Source of the DNA: Varroa destructor
Lineage: Eukaryota > Arthropoda > Arachnida > Mesostigmata > Varroidae
Direction of reading: 5' to 3'
NCBI RefSeq assembly: GCF_002443255.2
Contig: NW_019211457.1
Coordinates: forward strand, 50,456,137-50,520,136
DNA length: 64,000 nucleotides
This document shows positions 26,132-37,933 of the stretch, one piece after another (positions within the stretch are counted from its first letter, which is position 1; each line of letters opens with the position of its first letter). The position numbers were made by a program, and so were the translations under genes. Under the pieces are notes generated by a model. That model saw only the letters and a program-made list of their open reading frames with translations, ran no database searches and was not told the origin of the DNA.

Positions 26132-29100
26132 ATGCCTTCGATAGACCTTCCGTTCAGCATCGAGACTCAGGCAATTCACGCTGGGCAGGACCCGAAGCAA
26201 TGGAATTCCCGTGCAGTTATCCCACCCATTTCGCTTTCGACCACCTTCCAACAAACTGGCCCAGCTGAGATCTCTGTAAGACGCACATCACTCCTATCTT
26301 ATTGATAAGTAGTTACTTACTTGGCAATCAATTTTGTAGTGTAACAGTCATGTCTGTCATTATTATCAGCAACATAACTGTCACATGTAGTTATTTCATT
26401 AAATTTTATACCGTCACTGTTAGTTGCATCTGGTAACCTATCTATTCTATTCCATTGCCTAATGGAAAGTAAAGCGACGAAGCTTCACGGCAATGAAATG
26501 TTTCAAGGTTTTCACCGCCAGGGCGTTGACAAGTACCGCAAGTATTACGATAACCATAGTGGAATTCAGTTTAAGTGGAATCTGTTAGTGTCTCCTATTA
26601 AAACAATGAAATCGATCGGCGGACTAAGAAATCAAAACTATCCCTGCCTCGAACAGCGCCAACACATGTTAATGTATACGCCTTAAAAACACAATTGTGA
26701 TTGAACCGAATGTCGAGATAATCGATATTCTAGATAGTCCAAAGGAATAGATACTGGGATGTTCCTGATTCGCTAAGACTAGATGTGTTTTTTGCGCAAG
26801 TTTTTTGGAACCTAGAAAGTTCCTAAACTGGTAGGCCCCTGTTCAAATTGTAACATAACTTTCTCAAGTTACGAAATGCAGTTGAAACTACAGATGTATC
26901 AAGTGCAAGGTACCCTAAACCGTTAGTGGTGTGGATTCAGGAGACCGACATGACTGACGGCAAGAAACGTAAGACGGATCACCCGGCATATCACTAGGTT
27001 ACGGTCGTATATCAACGTTTGTGCCTAAGACGCCATGAAGCTACGTTACTGACCGATAGTATGTGCAGTATCAAAATATTTGTTTCGAGTTTTATGTCCG
27101 CTATTGCCTTTAATTTTACGGCCGTCTCGTAGGACGAAACGAGATATGACTACACCTCGTTTTGAAGCTATGTACGCCTAACTTTAGGTAAACAGGTTGC
27201 CAGTGCGCTATCAAGATTACAGTGCCTACCAAATCGCTGCCTTGGGGCATTTTCGTTTCGTTTATGGCTTAACTAATGAGCATCAATGCTCAAGCATAGC
27301 TGGCACATCGGATTGAGGGTATTAAGCATCAGATTAACGAATTGAATTTGTATTAAGAGGTAGAAAAGTAATTAATATATAAAGTAAGTTTCATTTGCCA
27401 AAGTACCTTTACAAGTAACAAGTGCACATCATTTATTACAATAGTTACAAGCCGCTGAACATTAAAAAAAAAACAAACAAACTTAATCTTTGATGCGCGC
27501 TTAATTATTGCATACATCATTATGAGCTGGGCTCGTCGGGCCCAATACTCTCCTGCAGAAAAGATTGTTGAACCAATCGATGTTGATAATAAAACAATTT
27601 CTCTGAACACTTTTAGCCTATTTGCTCTTTTTTTGCTAAAAATTTGTCGGCTTCACCATTGCATTGGAGGTGGGTCATTTATTTGTATATTTTCGCATAG
27701 GACGAGCAAGAGTCATGCGCCCTCTGTATCGAGCACCTTGTCTATGTTCGATATATAATATACGAAAATTAAATCCCTTAAGGACTAGTTCCTTTGTGGG
27801 TCCGTAGAAGTGATTTTAGTAGTTTAACGTATCGCGTTCCTAGGGTTACGATTATTCCCGGTCGGGTAATCCAACCCGAAATTGTCTCGAAACCTGCCTA
27901 GCCGCATTGGAAAAAACAAAGTATGCCTTGTGCTACGCTTCGGGTCTGGCTGCCGTCGACAATGTACTTCACCTTCTTCAAAACGGAGATCACATTATTG
28001 CTTTCAATGACCTGTATGGTGGTGTGAACCGGCTGTTGCGTAACTGTGCCATTCCACATGGACTTGAAGTTGATTTTGTTGATGCTACCGATCCTGCCAA
28101 CATCGCCGATGCAATAAAGCCTAACACAAAGGTACGTAATGCGAATTCAGACTCCTTTTTTTTTCTAGCTTAGTCAACTAGCGTATGTTAATTAATAACA
28201 ACCATAAGCTAATTTGGTTAAAGTCTTATAAATTTCAGATCAGCGCCCCATTTCCAGCCATTGTCAGTGGAATAGTTTAAACTCTTTTGTTATGAACAGT
28301 CGAAATCACATTCATTTTACACAGTTTATATATATATGAAACACAGTTTATAATCTGTTGCTGTGTTCGGAAAAAGATTATTTGTATATTAGCATTTATC
28401 GAGCATACTAGCGCTTTTTTATCTATTTAATAGTTCCACTTTAACACTACACCAATGAGCTAAGAATGCAAGCCTAAAACTCACTAATAGTGCAGGCCTG
28501 AACGATGCAGGGGATATGAGCTTGCTCACGAAGTAATAGCCACGTCCTGAAATCTGATCAAATCGCTAGAGGCCTGAAGGAAATTGGGGACACATCTTCT
28601 AATAGGAGAATCAGGCGATGATCAATGCAATGCGTCGCAGGGACGCATTTGGTAAAAAAAAAAAAAACGGGTAGCCACGAGGTTGTGCGCGCCTCACGGC
28701 TCACGCAGCTCCGTCCTAAAAGTCTTAAAAATCGGAGGCTGTGATCCGATCTTGGTCAAGAGTCGACCAAGAGAAAGGCAATACCTTCACAATACTTATG
28801 TTAATAGCAAATGCGTCGATGACTCTAACCAAACGTTACTTCTTAGAGGAAGGTACTAACTGCGTATTTTTTTATTTTAAATTTGTTAATCGCCACGTTA
28901 ATAACACTTATATAGTATTACATTATGACCATTTTACAAACGACGAGGTGCGTTATAGCACGTTCTTTGGTCGTGGCTTTGCAGGTGGTCTGGGTAGAGT
29001 CACCGTCCAATCCAATGATGAAGCTGGTCGACATCGCTTCTGTAGCAGCTCTCGTCAAGAAAAATGCACCCGATGCCATATTTGCTGTGGATAACACGTT

Positions 29101-32100
29101 CATGAGTCCATACTTCCAGGTGAAACTGAAACGCGCTTTCGTTTATAGAGCAATATCCCTACCGCTAAAGCTCTGTTAATTCAAGCAAACTGTTGGTAAC
29201 CAAGTTGATTGACAACTTGGCTACCAACAGTTTACTTGCCTCTCTTCGATCTTTTATGTCTATTAAACATGCGCAACGTTTGCGATAAACTGTGGAGGCG
29301 TTTTTCCGCGCTACAACTATTGTCAACACGGTGTTGTTGTTGTTTCAGAATCCTGTAACTTTGGGCGCTGATCTCATAATGCATTCAATAACGAAGTACA
29401 TCAATGGTCATTCGGATGTCGTAATGGGCTGTTTAATGACAAATCGAGATGATCTACACCAGCGTTTGCGATTTCTCCAGAATTCAATTGGAGCAGTACC
29501 TTCGCCGTTCGACTGCTTCCTGGTTAACCGCGGCATTAAGACGTTAGCAGTTCGGATGCAAAGACATCATGAAAATGGGTTGAAGGTTGCTAACTTCCTG
29601 GAACGGCACCCTCAGGTCGAAAAGGTCAGTATCCTTGAACTATGGAAGTAAGGACGAACGTAGATGAATTCAATATTAACGGCCACTTAGATTAAGATGG
29701 ATAGCCTATGAAAAGCAGTTTGTTGATATGTCTAGTAATACGTTTTTTCTCCGCAGAACTGAATAGGGTCATATTGCCAATTCCGGTTTCAAAGGCAGTT
29801 CACATTTAAAACTCTGGCGACGCATATCAGCAAAGGCCACTAAAGAAAACCACTCACGACAACTTAATCTTATTCGTATCTAGGTAGCACTAAGCATAAA
29901 AATTGTTATTTCATTAAGATGTTTTTAGGTGTTACATCCAGGCCTTCCATCCCATCCTCAACACGATATTGCAATGAAACAGTGCAGTGGCTTCAGTGGA
30001 ATGATCAGTTTCTACATAAAGGTACACGGACGTCGACAAATGAATCTCTTCTCACGTAATCAATACTCACAGGAAGTTGTAGAGATTACTGAAGTCTTGT
30101 GCTGACTAAACTTTGCCACTAACGGTGTTGTCGAAACGGTATTTTCCGCGTTGGATTGCTACTGAAATTTACGCTATTGTATTTTTTGGGATTTCATTTA
30201 GTGGGGCGTAAACTCGTACACATCCCGTCGAATTTATAATTATTAAATGGAATATTACCTAGGCGTGCTTAACAAGGCTAAGGAGGCACTATGGCGCTGA
30301 GTTCGAATATTGTTTTTTAGCTTTGTCAATGATCGCTAATGGGTGATGGGATCTTTTTGTGGGTAGCTGCACGAATCATATATCAACAAAAGACCTTTTT
30401 ATAACAATATGCAGTGGCGACAATTTTATAGGAAGGAAGAACTAAACTAGACTGAAATGTTTTCATCTATTCTCTTCTTGTCATTTCTAGGGCGGCGAGA
30501 AGGAATCGCGAGCTCTACTATCAGCTTTAAAGGTGTTCACGCTCGCAGAAAGTCTCGGCGCCGTTGAATCCCTTGCCGAACTGCCGTACGTACCTACCTG
30601 AATGAAGTATATTATTCAGACTGTAGATAGTTAATGGCGATATTTTTGTTAGTCAAGAGGAAGTAGGTCAGCTAACTAAATTTGACTAAAATTGAAAATT
30701 CTGATGTTGACACACCTCGATAAAGACTGAGCTGAGAACATGTTAAATTGAAGAGAAAATGTTCCCTAACTCATTTAGTAATATAATAATAGAAATGCAA
30801 TAAAAGAAACTTACTAAACAAGTTTTTTTTTATTGCAGTTCAATTATGACTCATGCCTCGGTGCTACCAGAACAAAGGGCTCGGCTTGGTATCACTGACG
30901 CGCTCGTTCGTCTTTCCGTTGGTCTTGAGAATGCCGATGACCTCATCAAGGACCTCACACAGGCCCTTGAGGCGGCAAGTATTTAGCATCTCGTACCGCA
31001 CTACTTTACTAAAAATTGCTCTATCTCGATAACGACCATTTAGCCTCAATTCAAAAAAATAATTAAAGTGAAGTTTCCTAATTGTTCGACTATTACGAGT
31101 AAGTTGAATAGCTTTTGAACTAGTCGCTAGCAGACGAAGTTTAGATGGTAAACACTCTAGACCTCTAAAAACTTGTATGCACAAGAGAAGACCTTGTGTG
31201 AGTTTACTTCAGTAGAAATAAATTCAGAAAATAAACGGCTCAGAGCTAAAAAGCGCACGAAGGCATAGTGCGTGAATGTTCCAGGCGTTGCAAGAACGTA
31301 ACTCGGAGTGTTAAAGATTAGCGAGGAGACAACAAAAAATTGGGATTTGAAGGATAGAAATATATTGTTGCAATCGAGGAGGCTTTTCACGGAAGGTTCA
31401 AAAGCTCTGTCGGCCAAAACTATCATTCCACATATAATAAATTACAGGATTATAAACCAAATACTGAAAATGCGGGAGCCGACTGAAATAGTTGTTCTGA
31501 ATTTACCTCAAACTAGTTAATGTGTATGCAATCTATACGCAATTTATAAAATTTTAATCAAGACAAGACTTCTTTCAAGTTTATGGTTGCCACACGCAAG
31601 GTATAGTTCGTTTTCTACCGTCCGACCAAGCAAGAGAATGGCGTTTGTCTGGAAAGAAATCAAGTTCGGTGGCAGCGTCGAATAGGTTTGGTGACAGACA
31701 CACTTGCACCACATGTTTGGGACATCTGATATTATGGGCTACCTGCCAAAAAGGAAATAATGAATGCAGCTCAAGTTTTAAAAAAGACTGTTGGCACAGC
31801 AACTAAAAGCACGCGGTATGGGCCCTTAATAAATACGCCAGACCTCATTGTTATGCCTCAACTACTTTTTTCTGGGTAACAGAAAACCTATCGTTGGCTT
31901 TAACCCGCTTATCCTGCTTATCTAAGTCCGTGTGATTACGGGGCTTCCCATGGCCTAAAAAAAAGTAATTGGTACGCAAACGTATTCCTCTATCGATGTA
32001 CGTTGAGAGGCCATAGATAGAGAAATTACATACAGGAACGCGAATTGTAGGTACAGGACAGGTACAGAAGCTGCCGGAGCGTTGCGACAAGTGTGTGAAA

Positions 32101-32476
32101 AAAATAAGAGATTAGCTCGAATACATATTGGAAATCCATTATTATAGCCCAGCTAGCTGAAATTCTGTTTAATAGCAAATAGTCTGCTTGATTCGCTTCT
32201 GGCAGCATGGCATATCGCGAAGCTGTGGCAGGAAATATCACAGGCAGGCAAAAACTCACTTTCACTGTAGAAACGGACTAATTATAAGTGAGTCTTTGGT
32301 GGTAAGTTTCTTACGTCAACCGTTTCTAACTACTCGTCGCTGCTTAATTTGCTTCAGCTGTTCGACCTGTTGCTTTTAAAGCAGGTACCTCAATATGTCT
32401 CTGAATATGTATACTCTGCAAGTTTGTAACGCTAACCAAATTCCACATAATTTTTCAGGCCACGAAGGCGAAGTAG
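26132..32476 (+). CDS. CTH: Cystathionine gamma-lyase, copy A (intact)
   Basis: PLP-dependent enzyme of the Cys/Met metabolism family. It cleaves cystathionine to cysteine, 2-oxobutyrate and ammonia, and can release H2S. Exons: 26132-26275, 27844-28131, 28985-29119, 29349-29624, 29929-30021, 30491-30585, 30839-30974 and 32459-32476, giving about 394 aa, close to the 405 of human CTH. Family landmarks present: N-terminal [20 protein letters not shown] (PLP-phosphate contact from the neighbouring subunit); DLYGG with the ring-stacking Tyr; [24 protein letters not shown] with the PLP lysine; [25 protein letters not shown]; and RLSVGLEN with the substrate-binding Arg. The start ATG follows an acceptor-like TCTATTTAG. 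The last intron appears to begin with GC (GCG|GCAAGT). If that intron is not spliced, the protein ends two residues later at TAG 30984-30986. A poly(A) signal AATAAA lies at 32602-32607. First of three tandem units. Confidence 0.95.
28640..28670. repeat. A-tract inside intron 2 of CTH copy A, possible retroposon tail
   Basis: A run of 14 A follows an unusually GC-rich segment (about 28470-28650). Intron 2 is 853 nt here but only 236 nt in copy B, so extra DNA was gained or lost. An A-tract closing a GC-rich insert would suit a SINE-like retroposon, but no Pol III B box or target duplication was recognised. Confidence 0.35.
29182..29238. repeat. Foldback hairpin in intron 3 of CTH copy A
   Basis: Two 26-nt arms (29182-29207 and 29213-29238) pair at 24 of 26 positions around a 5-nt loop. 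The arms include ACTGTTGGTA and TACCAACAGT. No counterpart is visible in intron 3 of copy B. The loop is shorter than in a typical pre-miRNA, so a recent foldback or MITE remnant is as likely as an RNA gene. Confidence 0.75.
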
Positions 32477-32601
32477 AGGCCCTTCGTTGATTGCAACATC
32501 ATACTGCAACGAGAGATGTTAGTTTCTGGCCATGATTAAAGAAGACTATGTTTATAAAAATTACACAACTTTAGTAAATTGTATGGTTATACTTCTGTTT
32601 T

Positions 32602-32607
32602 AATAAA
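32602..32607 (+). terminator. Poly(A) signal of CTH copy A
   Basis: Canonical AATAAA 126 nt after the copy A stop codon. A related TTAATAAAA motif sits at the same relative place in pseudogene C. Confidence 0.7.
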
Positions 32608-33785
32608 AATTTAAATTAGGAGGAGAACAATTTAGAGTGCACTGTTTTATTTGAAATATAAAAATTATGACATGTTGCTAATTATCTAGGAGCTAGCGGG
32701 TAGTTACTTGGTAAATGGATGACTGTTTCGAACTCGATTTGCCCTTCAAAGATACTTAAGAATATCCACTTCATCCACTGTAGATGTTTTAATTTCCATT
32801 TGATCTGAGAAGAAGGAAAATAATTTTTTAATTAGTCAATTTCAATCAAGTTGAGAGGCTTTTCCTTTTTGGAGGGGAAATGATTTTATCGGTACACGTA
32901 GACGTCAATGTATTTGGCTTATTAATAGGTAAACAGTCATTGAAATAGACAGTTTGGGCCACGTGGTAGGTATGTTGCATTTATGAAATGACCCAGTAGT
33001 AAATCGGCATTTCCTAGATATTATAGACGAAGTGTCAGTCCATTTTGGAAGTTCATGAACTGCAGTGAAGTGCGACGTAATGCACAGGATACTTCGCTTA
33101 TTCATTTGCATGCACTTCATAAAGCGTTGTACTTTGAGTCAGTCCGGTTGTTCTCCACTCGATCTTAAAAAGGGTTCAATAGTATTAATAACTGATTAGA
33201 TAAAGTTGTATTTTTTATTCCGCATCGCGTTCCTGTTACCCGCCATTCTTCAATTCGTGGCGATGTTTCGCTTTAACCGTTTAGGTGACGTATGGTACAT
33301 AGCTTGAAGTAACCAGAAGCCCAATTAAAAAACAGGCATACATGATATAAAGGATATGAACGCAAAATGTAGGGTACAATCTGAGTAGCTAAAGGCTTCT
33401 CAGAAAAAAAACTTTCAGAAAAAAGCAAAAGCCAGAAGGAACTTCCTCGTACATCCACTCTCATCCGGTTTATAGAGACGAGTTTAGAGACTTGCAATGC
33501 GTTCCTATCTGTTGTAGCAGCGGAAGGAGTCAGAACCTAAAATCGCAGAGCTCTTAAGCCCAATATTATCCTTCTCTTAGGTACAAAGCTTCCTTTAGAG
33601 GAAAATCATAAACTGGATAAATGTAAGAACAATGGAAGAAGGTAGAAGTCCCAAAACAAACAATGCTTACGTACCTCTTATTACGGTGTTATACGCATAA
33701 AATGAAATAGATTGCACCTGCGTGACTGATGTTCAATGGTTTAACGAAATACCTTCAAGGGTGCTTAATTAAAATAGATCTGAAT

Positions 33786-36700
33786 ATGCCTTCAAGTGAG
33801 CTCTCTTTAGCGTTCAGGCCGGCCAGGCCCGAAGTGATAAAATTCGGGGGGCAGTTGTTTCGCTTATGACCACCTTTGAACTGGGTGGCCAAGCGGAACA
33901 CTTTTCTTCTAAGACGATTTTTACTTTGTCACAAGGATTAATAGTGACCTAGTTAGCAATTGTGGTCTCTAACGAAACATTCATGACTGTCATGTAATGT
34001 ACTAAAACGCTCACAACTAATGAGAGTAGTATTTTTTATTGCATTTAATATGTAACGACCATCCATTGTATTATATTGCCTTTGTGGAGGATAAAGCGAC
34101 GAAGCAGAGTGTACCGGTGTGTTTCTCATATAATCCGCCCGAGTGCGCATAAGTATAGCTGTGATGAGAACCATCGTAAAACTGACTCGAAGCGTAAAGC
34201 ATTGAAAGGATCTACAGCTTATGTTATCTTCTGTCGAAACAAGGAAATCAATGGATTGAGAAAATTAAATTGCCGGACAACCAATGCTGGTTAATGTGCA
34301 AATGGTAAGTGCGCCCTTTCATTGTTTCCTATGTGAGAAAGACTGTTAAAAAAAAAAATTATCAGTTTTATCTGAAAGTTTTAAAATTAAAAGTTTATCA
34401 GATTTATCTGTGAACATTTGTTTCCTATTTCATTGAGAAAGACGCAAGATTTCCGCTTGCAAAAAAACCAGGCGGTTGAAAGTCTAAAAGTAAATAGTCG
34501 CTTTCGTTATGCCATTACACGAGGAATATATAACGACAGCGTTGTAAATCGTTCATAGGGAGAAGCACTTAGCAAAAATAAATATATAAGAGATACTAAC
34601 TGTTATGATTGTCCGTCTTATATTTAGGTGTATGACGTGACAAAGCTGTATAGTTCAAACACAGTGACTACTTTGGCGCATTTTTTTCATTTAATTTTGT
34701 AAGCAAAGAAAAAAAAGACAAGCTGAATCAGGTACAGGGTATGGAACACCGATAGTACAAGCTCCTCAGAGTGTAATCTACGGAGCAATTAAAGGATAAT
34801 TATATTATACTTTTTGTCTACCATGTTTACATGAAACCAGTGTACGTCACCTAATATGACGCGGCTAAACATTTCTGTATATTGTATCATTGTGGATTGT
34901 TTCCACCTGCAGACGGTAGTTGCCCACGTCTCATAGGGTAGTTTGCTTCAATGTTAAAGAGATTGTTGATGCTTACGTTGGCACACATTAGTTCATAGAG
35001 TGTCGCATAAGGGAAGTCATGCGATTTCTATATGGGGCATTTCTGGAGCTTGTGTACAAAAAGCTCGCATCGTAAATTCGATGCCAAAATCATTGATCGA
35101 AGTTAATGCTGGCCACGTGCTTCGTATCCTGCTAGAATTCCAAAGGCAACATAGGTGATCAATTAAAGCTATCGTAGGGAATATCTCTTCGTTATTGCTA
35201 CGTACCCACACAGGGTGTGCGTCTCGTATTTACAAGGTTACCGCTGCCTGCCTGCCTGCCTGCCTGCCTCAAAACTTGTTGCAATGAAAGGGGTTCAATC
35301 TTTGTTTTATGCCACGCTTTTGGTACAGTTGTATTTGACAACTTACTTCATCTCGCCGAGACCAGGGATCATGTCGTGGCTTTCGACACTGCGTCACTAT
35401 GCCATATCGAGTTGATCTTGTTGACGCTACGAAGCTAACAAAAAAATTCCCGAGCCAAAGGCTTAAGTGGAATAACTTAACTAACTAATTTACTAAGCAT
35501 ATTAGCCAATGTGTTCTACTAATTGGCGGACAACTACTCTGCACACCAATACCCCTCCATGACACTTGGGGGTTAGATACTTCGGGGTTAGCAACAATTG
35601 TGTCCGTCTGTTTATTCATATATGATAATATTGATCCTTTTTCTATTCATAGATCATTGTCACTTAGCATGCTTACTGTGATAACTATATGGAACCGTCA
35701 ATAATGAAATTATTGCTGCTGCGGCATCAGCGATGCAATACTCGGTGCAGGCAATGCCTTCAAATACTTATTTCCAGGCCATTTTTATTACAAGCTTATT
35801 TCACCTACATCATCTTTTTCATTTTTCGTAGACATTTTTCGTGAACGACGGAAAGGCCTCTTCGCGATACAGTTATCGGCTTGTTTTAAAGTTCCAGAAG
35901 TCTGGATAGTGATTTCGTAGTGCACCCGATATAATACATTAGCGATTTCTGTAGAATTTATTTGAACAGTGCCTTTGTTGTTAATTAATTAATTAAGGCA
36001 ATGAATTGAAAATCGATGCTTTCTTGAAACAGCACCCTACCGTTTAAAGAGTCGATCTTCGTTAGTTCTGGAGCTAGGTAGTAACAGAACTTTGCCCATT
36101 ATTAAGGTTAAAATTAATTGAAATAGGCTTCCCGTATAAATTCTTGGCCTGTCTGTATGTTCTAAAGTGTATCTTTCGTTTACGAGACATGAATAAATTA
36201 CACTCGTAATTTAAGAAAAGAAATATTGCCAGTTACGCTTTACCAATTGCTCAACCTTGCTATGGATACTAGAATGCGAAATTAGGAAAAAACCTCTAGA
36301 AAAAAAGCGACAACCTGGCCATCAGTAATTTATCCTAAGTGAAAGGCTCGCGCGAAGAAATGCTTTTTCGACTCTCATTTTTTTGCTGTTGCACCTATGT
36401 TTGCCATCCGATTCTCAGCACGACACCGCAATGGGGCAACGCAATGGTTTCAATGGAGAGGTCAGCTTTTCAGTGACTGTCTATATTTGTGACGAATATA
36501 AAACTCAAATATTTACACTTCATATCTTACCACATACATATATATAGATCGGTACCATATACCGTTTTACTGCATGGTCATTTATTAGGAAAGTATTCAT
36601 CATGTGTTGCGCAAGTCTCAGCACGACTACTAATGATAAGCCAAGTAGACACCTTCACTGTCTGAGGTTTTGTCTAATAATCATTTAGCACGCTACGGAT

Positions 36701-37933
36701 CCTCTTATGGCTATCCTATTCTGACAATGGTAACGTTTGTGTATCTTATCCGCACGCGTTCCTCACAGACCCCCTGCAATTAGGGCGATACACTAATTGT
36801 TCTATATGAATATGTTGGTAACATTCGCTTATTTCATCGGGGGCATATATTGCCCTGCGATGATAGTTTATAATTAATAAGTTAAACGAATGCGAGTATC
36901 TAACAAATCACTTGTTTGTTACGTGATATCGGTTGGAATATACGGAGTTAGAATCAAATGAGGCTTTAATACTTTTCATCTACTCCCTACCTGTAATTTT
37001 TCGTGCGGCGAGAAGGTGGCGCGTGTATTGCTTAAATCCTTAAAACATCTTCAAGTTCGCAGTCAGCCTCAGAAACGTTAACTTACTTACGTGACTGCCA
37101 TAAATGTCTATTTGACTCAAGTTAATGATTTAGATCCTATGGTAATTGTTATTCTGCGACGTGGCAGTTTTTTTGTACTTGTTTTTGCTCTTGTACGATA
37201 GCGGATAATTTTGTCATCAACGTTGAGCTAAAATAAAACCGGTCGTGTTATCAGTTTAAGATTTCATTTTCAAAAAACTAATATTTGTTATATTATTTTC
37301 TATTAAATATTTATTTTTATCCACGATGTATAACCTATGTAGTATTATGTTAAATCTAAATAACAAAATGTTCATCTAAATCAGACAGCCGTATGCTAGG
37401 CGCTATAACTGTTAAATTATTGAAATTATAAGATAGTGTTTTTCAAATTGGCGGTAGTATGCCGCATTGTTCCCAGAGGAAGCGGTCAAAATTTGGCAGG
37501 CACATACGTGTTTCCATTGGCTTTGAAAATGCCGATAACCTCATTAAGAATCTCGCAGAGACTCTTGAAACCGTCAGTTGCTGGCACCTTATAGCATGAC
37601 GTCACTTATTACTTAAACTACTAGGAAAATGTGCTTGATGACGAGCACGTAGCTTTCCTGTTAGGTAACGTAATTTAAGCGTATACGTTTTTTTGAGCTG
37701 AATACTATCTAGAGCATAGCCTGCTGCTAACCTTAAAGTAAATAGAATGTTCAATAAAGCGCAGTCACAAATTGCTTTTCCAGGTCTTCAGGGGTAGTTG
37801 TGTCTGGTTTTCCGTAAGGAAAGCTAAAGGGAAGTATTCTGTTTCCTGCAACATCACAGTGCAACAAAGTACGAACCGACTCCTATAGAGATTATGCGTT
37901 TTAGTAAATCATTTTTTTTTTTTTCTTAATAAA
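33786..37933 (+). pseudogene. Cystathionine gamma-lyase, copy C (unprocessed pseudogene)
   Basis: All eight exons of copy A can be traced in order, still separated by introns: exon 1 about 33786-33898 (same ATGCCTTC start), exon 2 about 35236-35460, exon 3 about 35690-35777, exon 4 about 35899-36049, exon 5 about 36387-36477, exon 6 about 37004-37091, exon 7 about 37454-37572, exon 8 about 37784-37797, with an AATAAA at 37928-37933. Damage is general: frameshifting deletions in exons 2-6, the [14 protein letters not shown] stretch replaced by a CTGC repeat, the PLP-lysine codon disrupted, and acceptors before exons 2 and 5 no longer AG. Exon 7 and the 3' end are best preserved. The remnant is closer to A than to B in exon 7, start region, intron 1 and 3' end. 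No functional protein is possible from this arrangement. Confidence 0.88.
35243..35269. repeat. CTGC tetranucleotide repeat in pseudogene C
   Basis: About six CTGC units lie within the exon 2 remnant, replacing the part that in copies A and B encodes the [13 protein letters not shown] motif. Confidence 0.9.
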
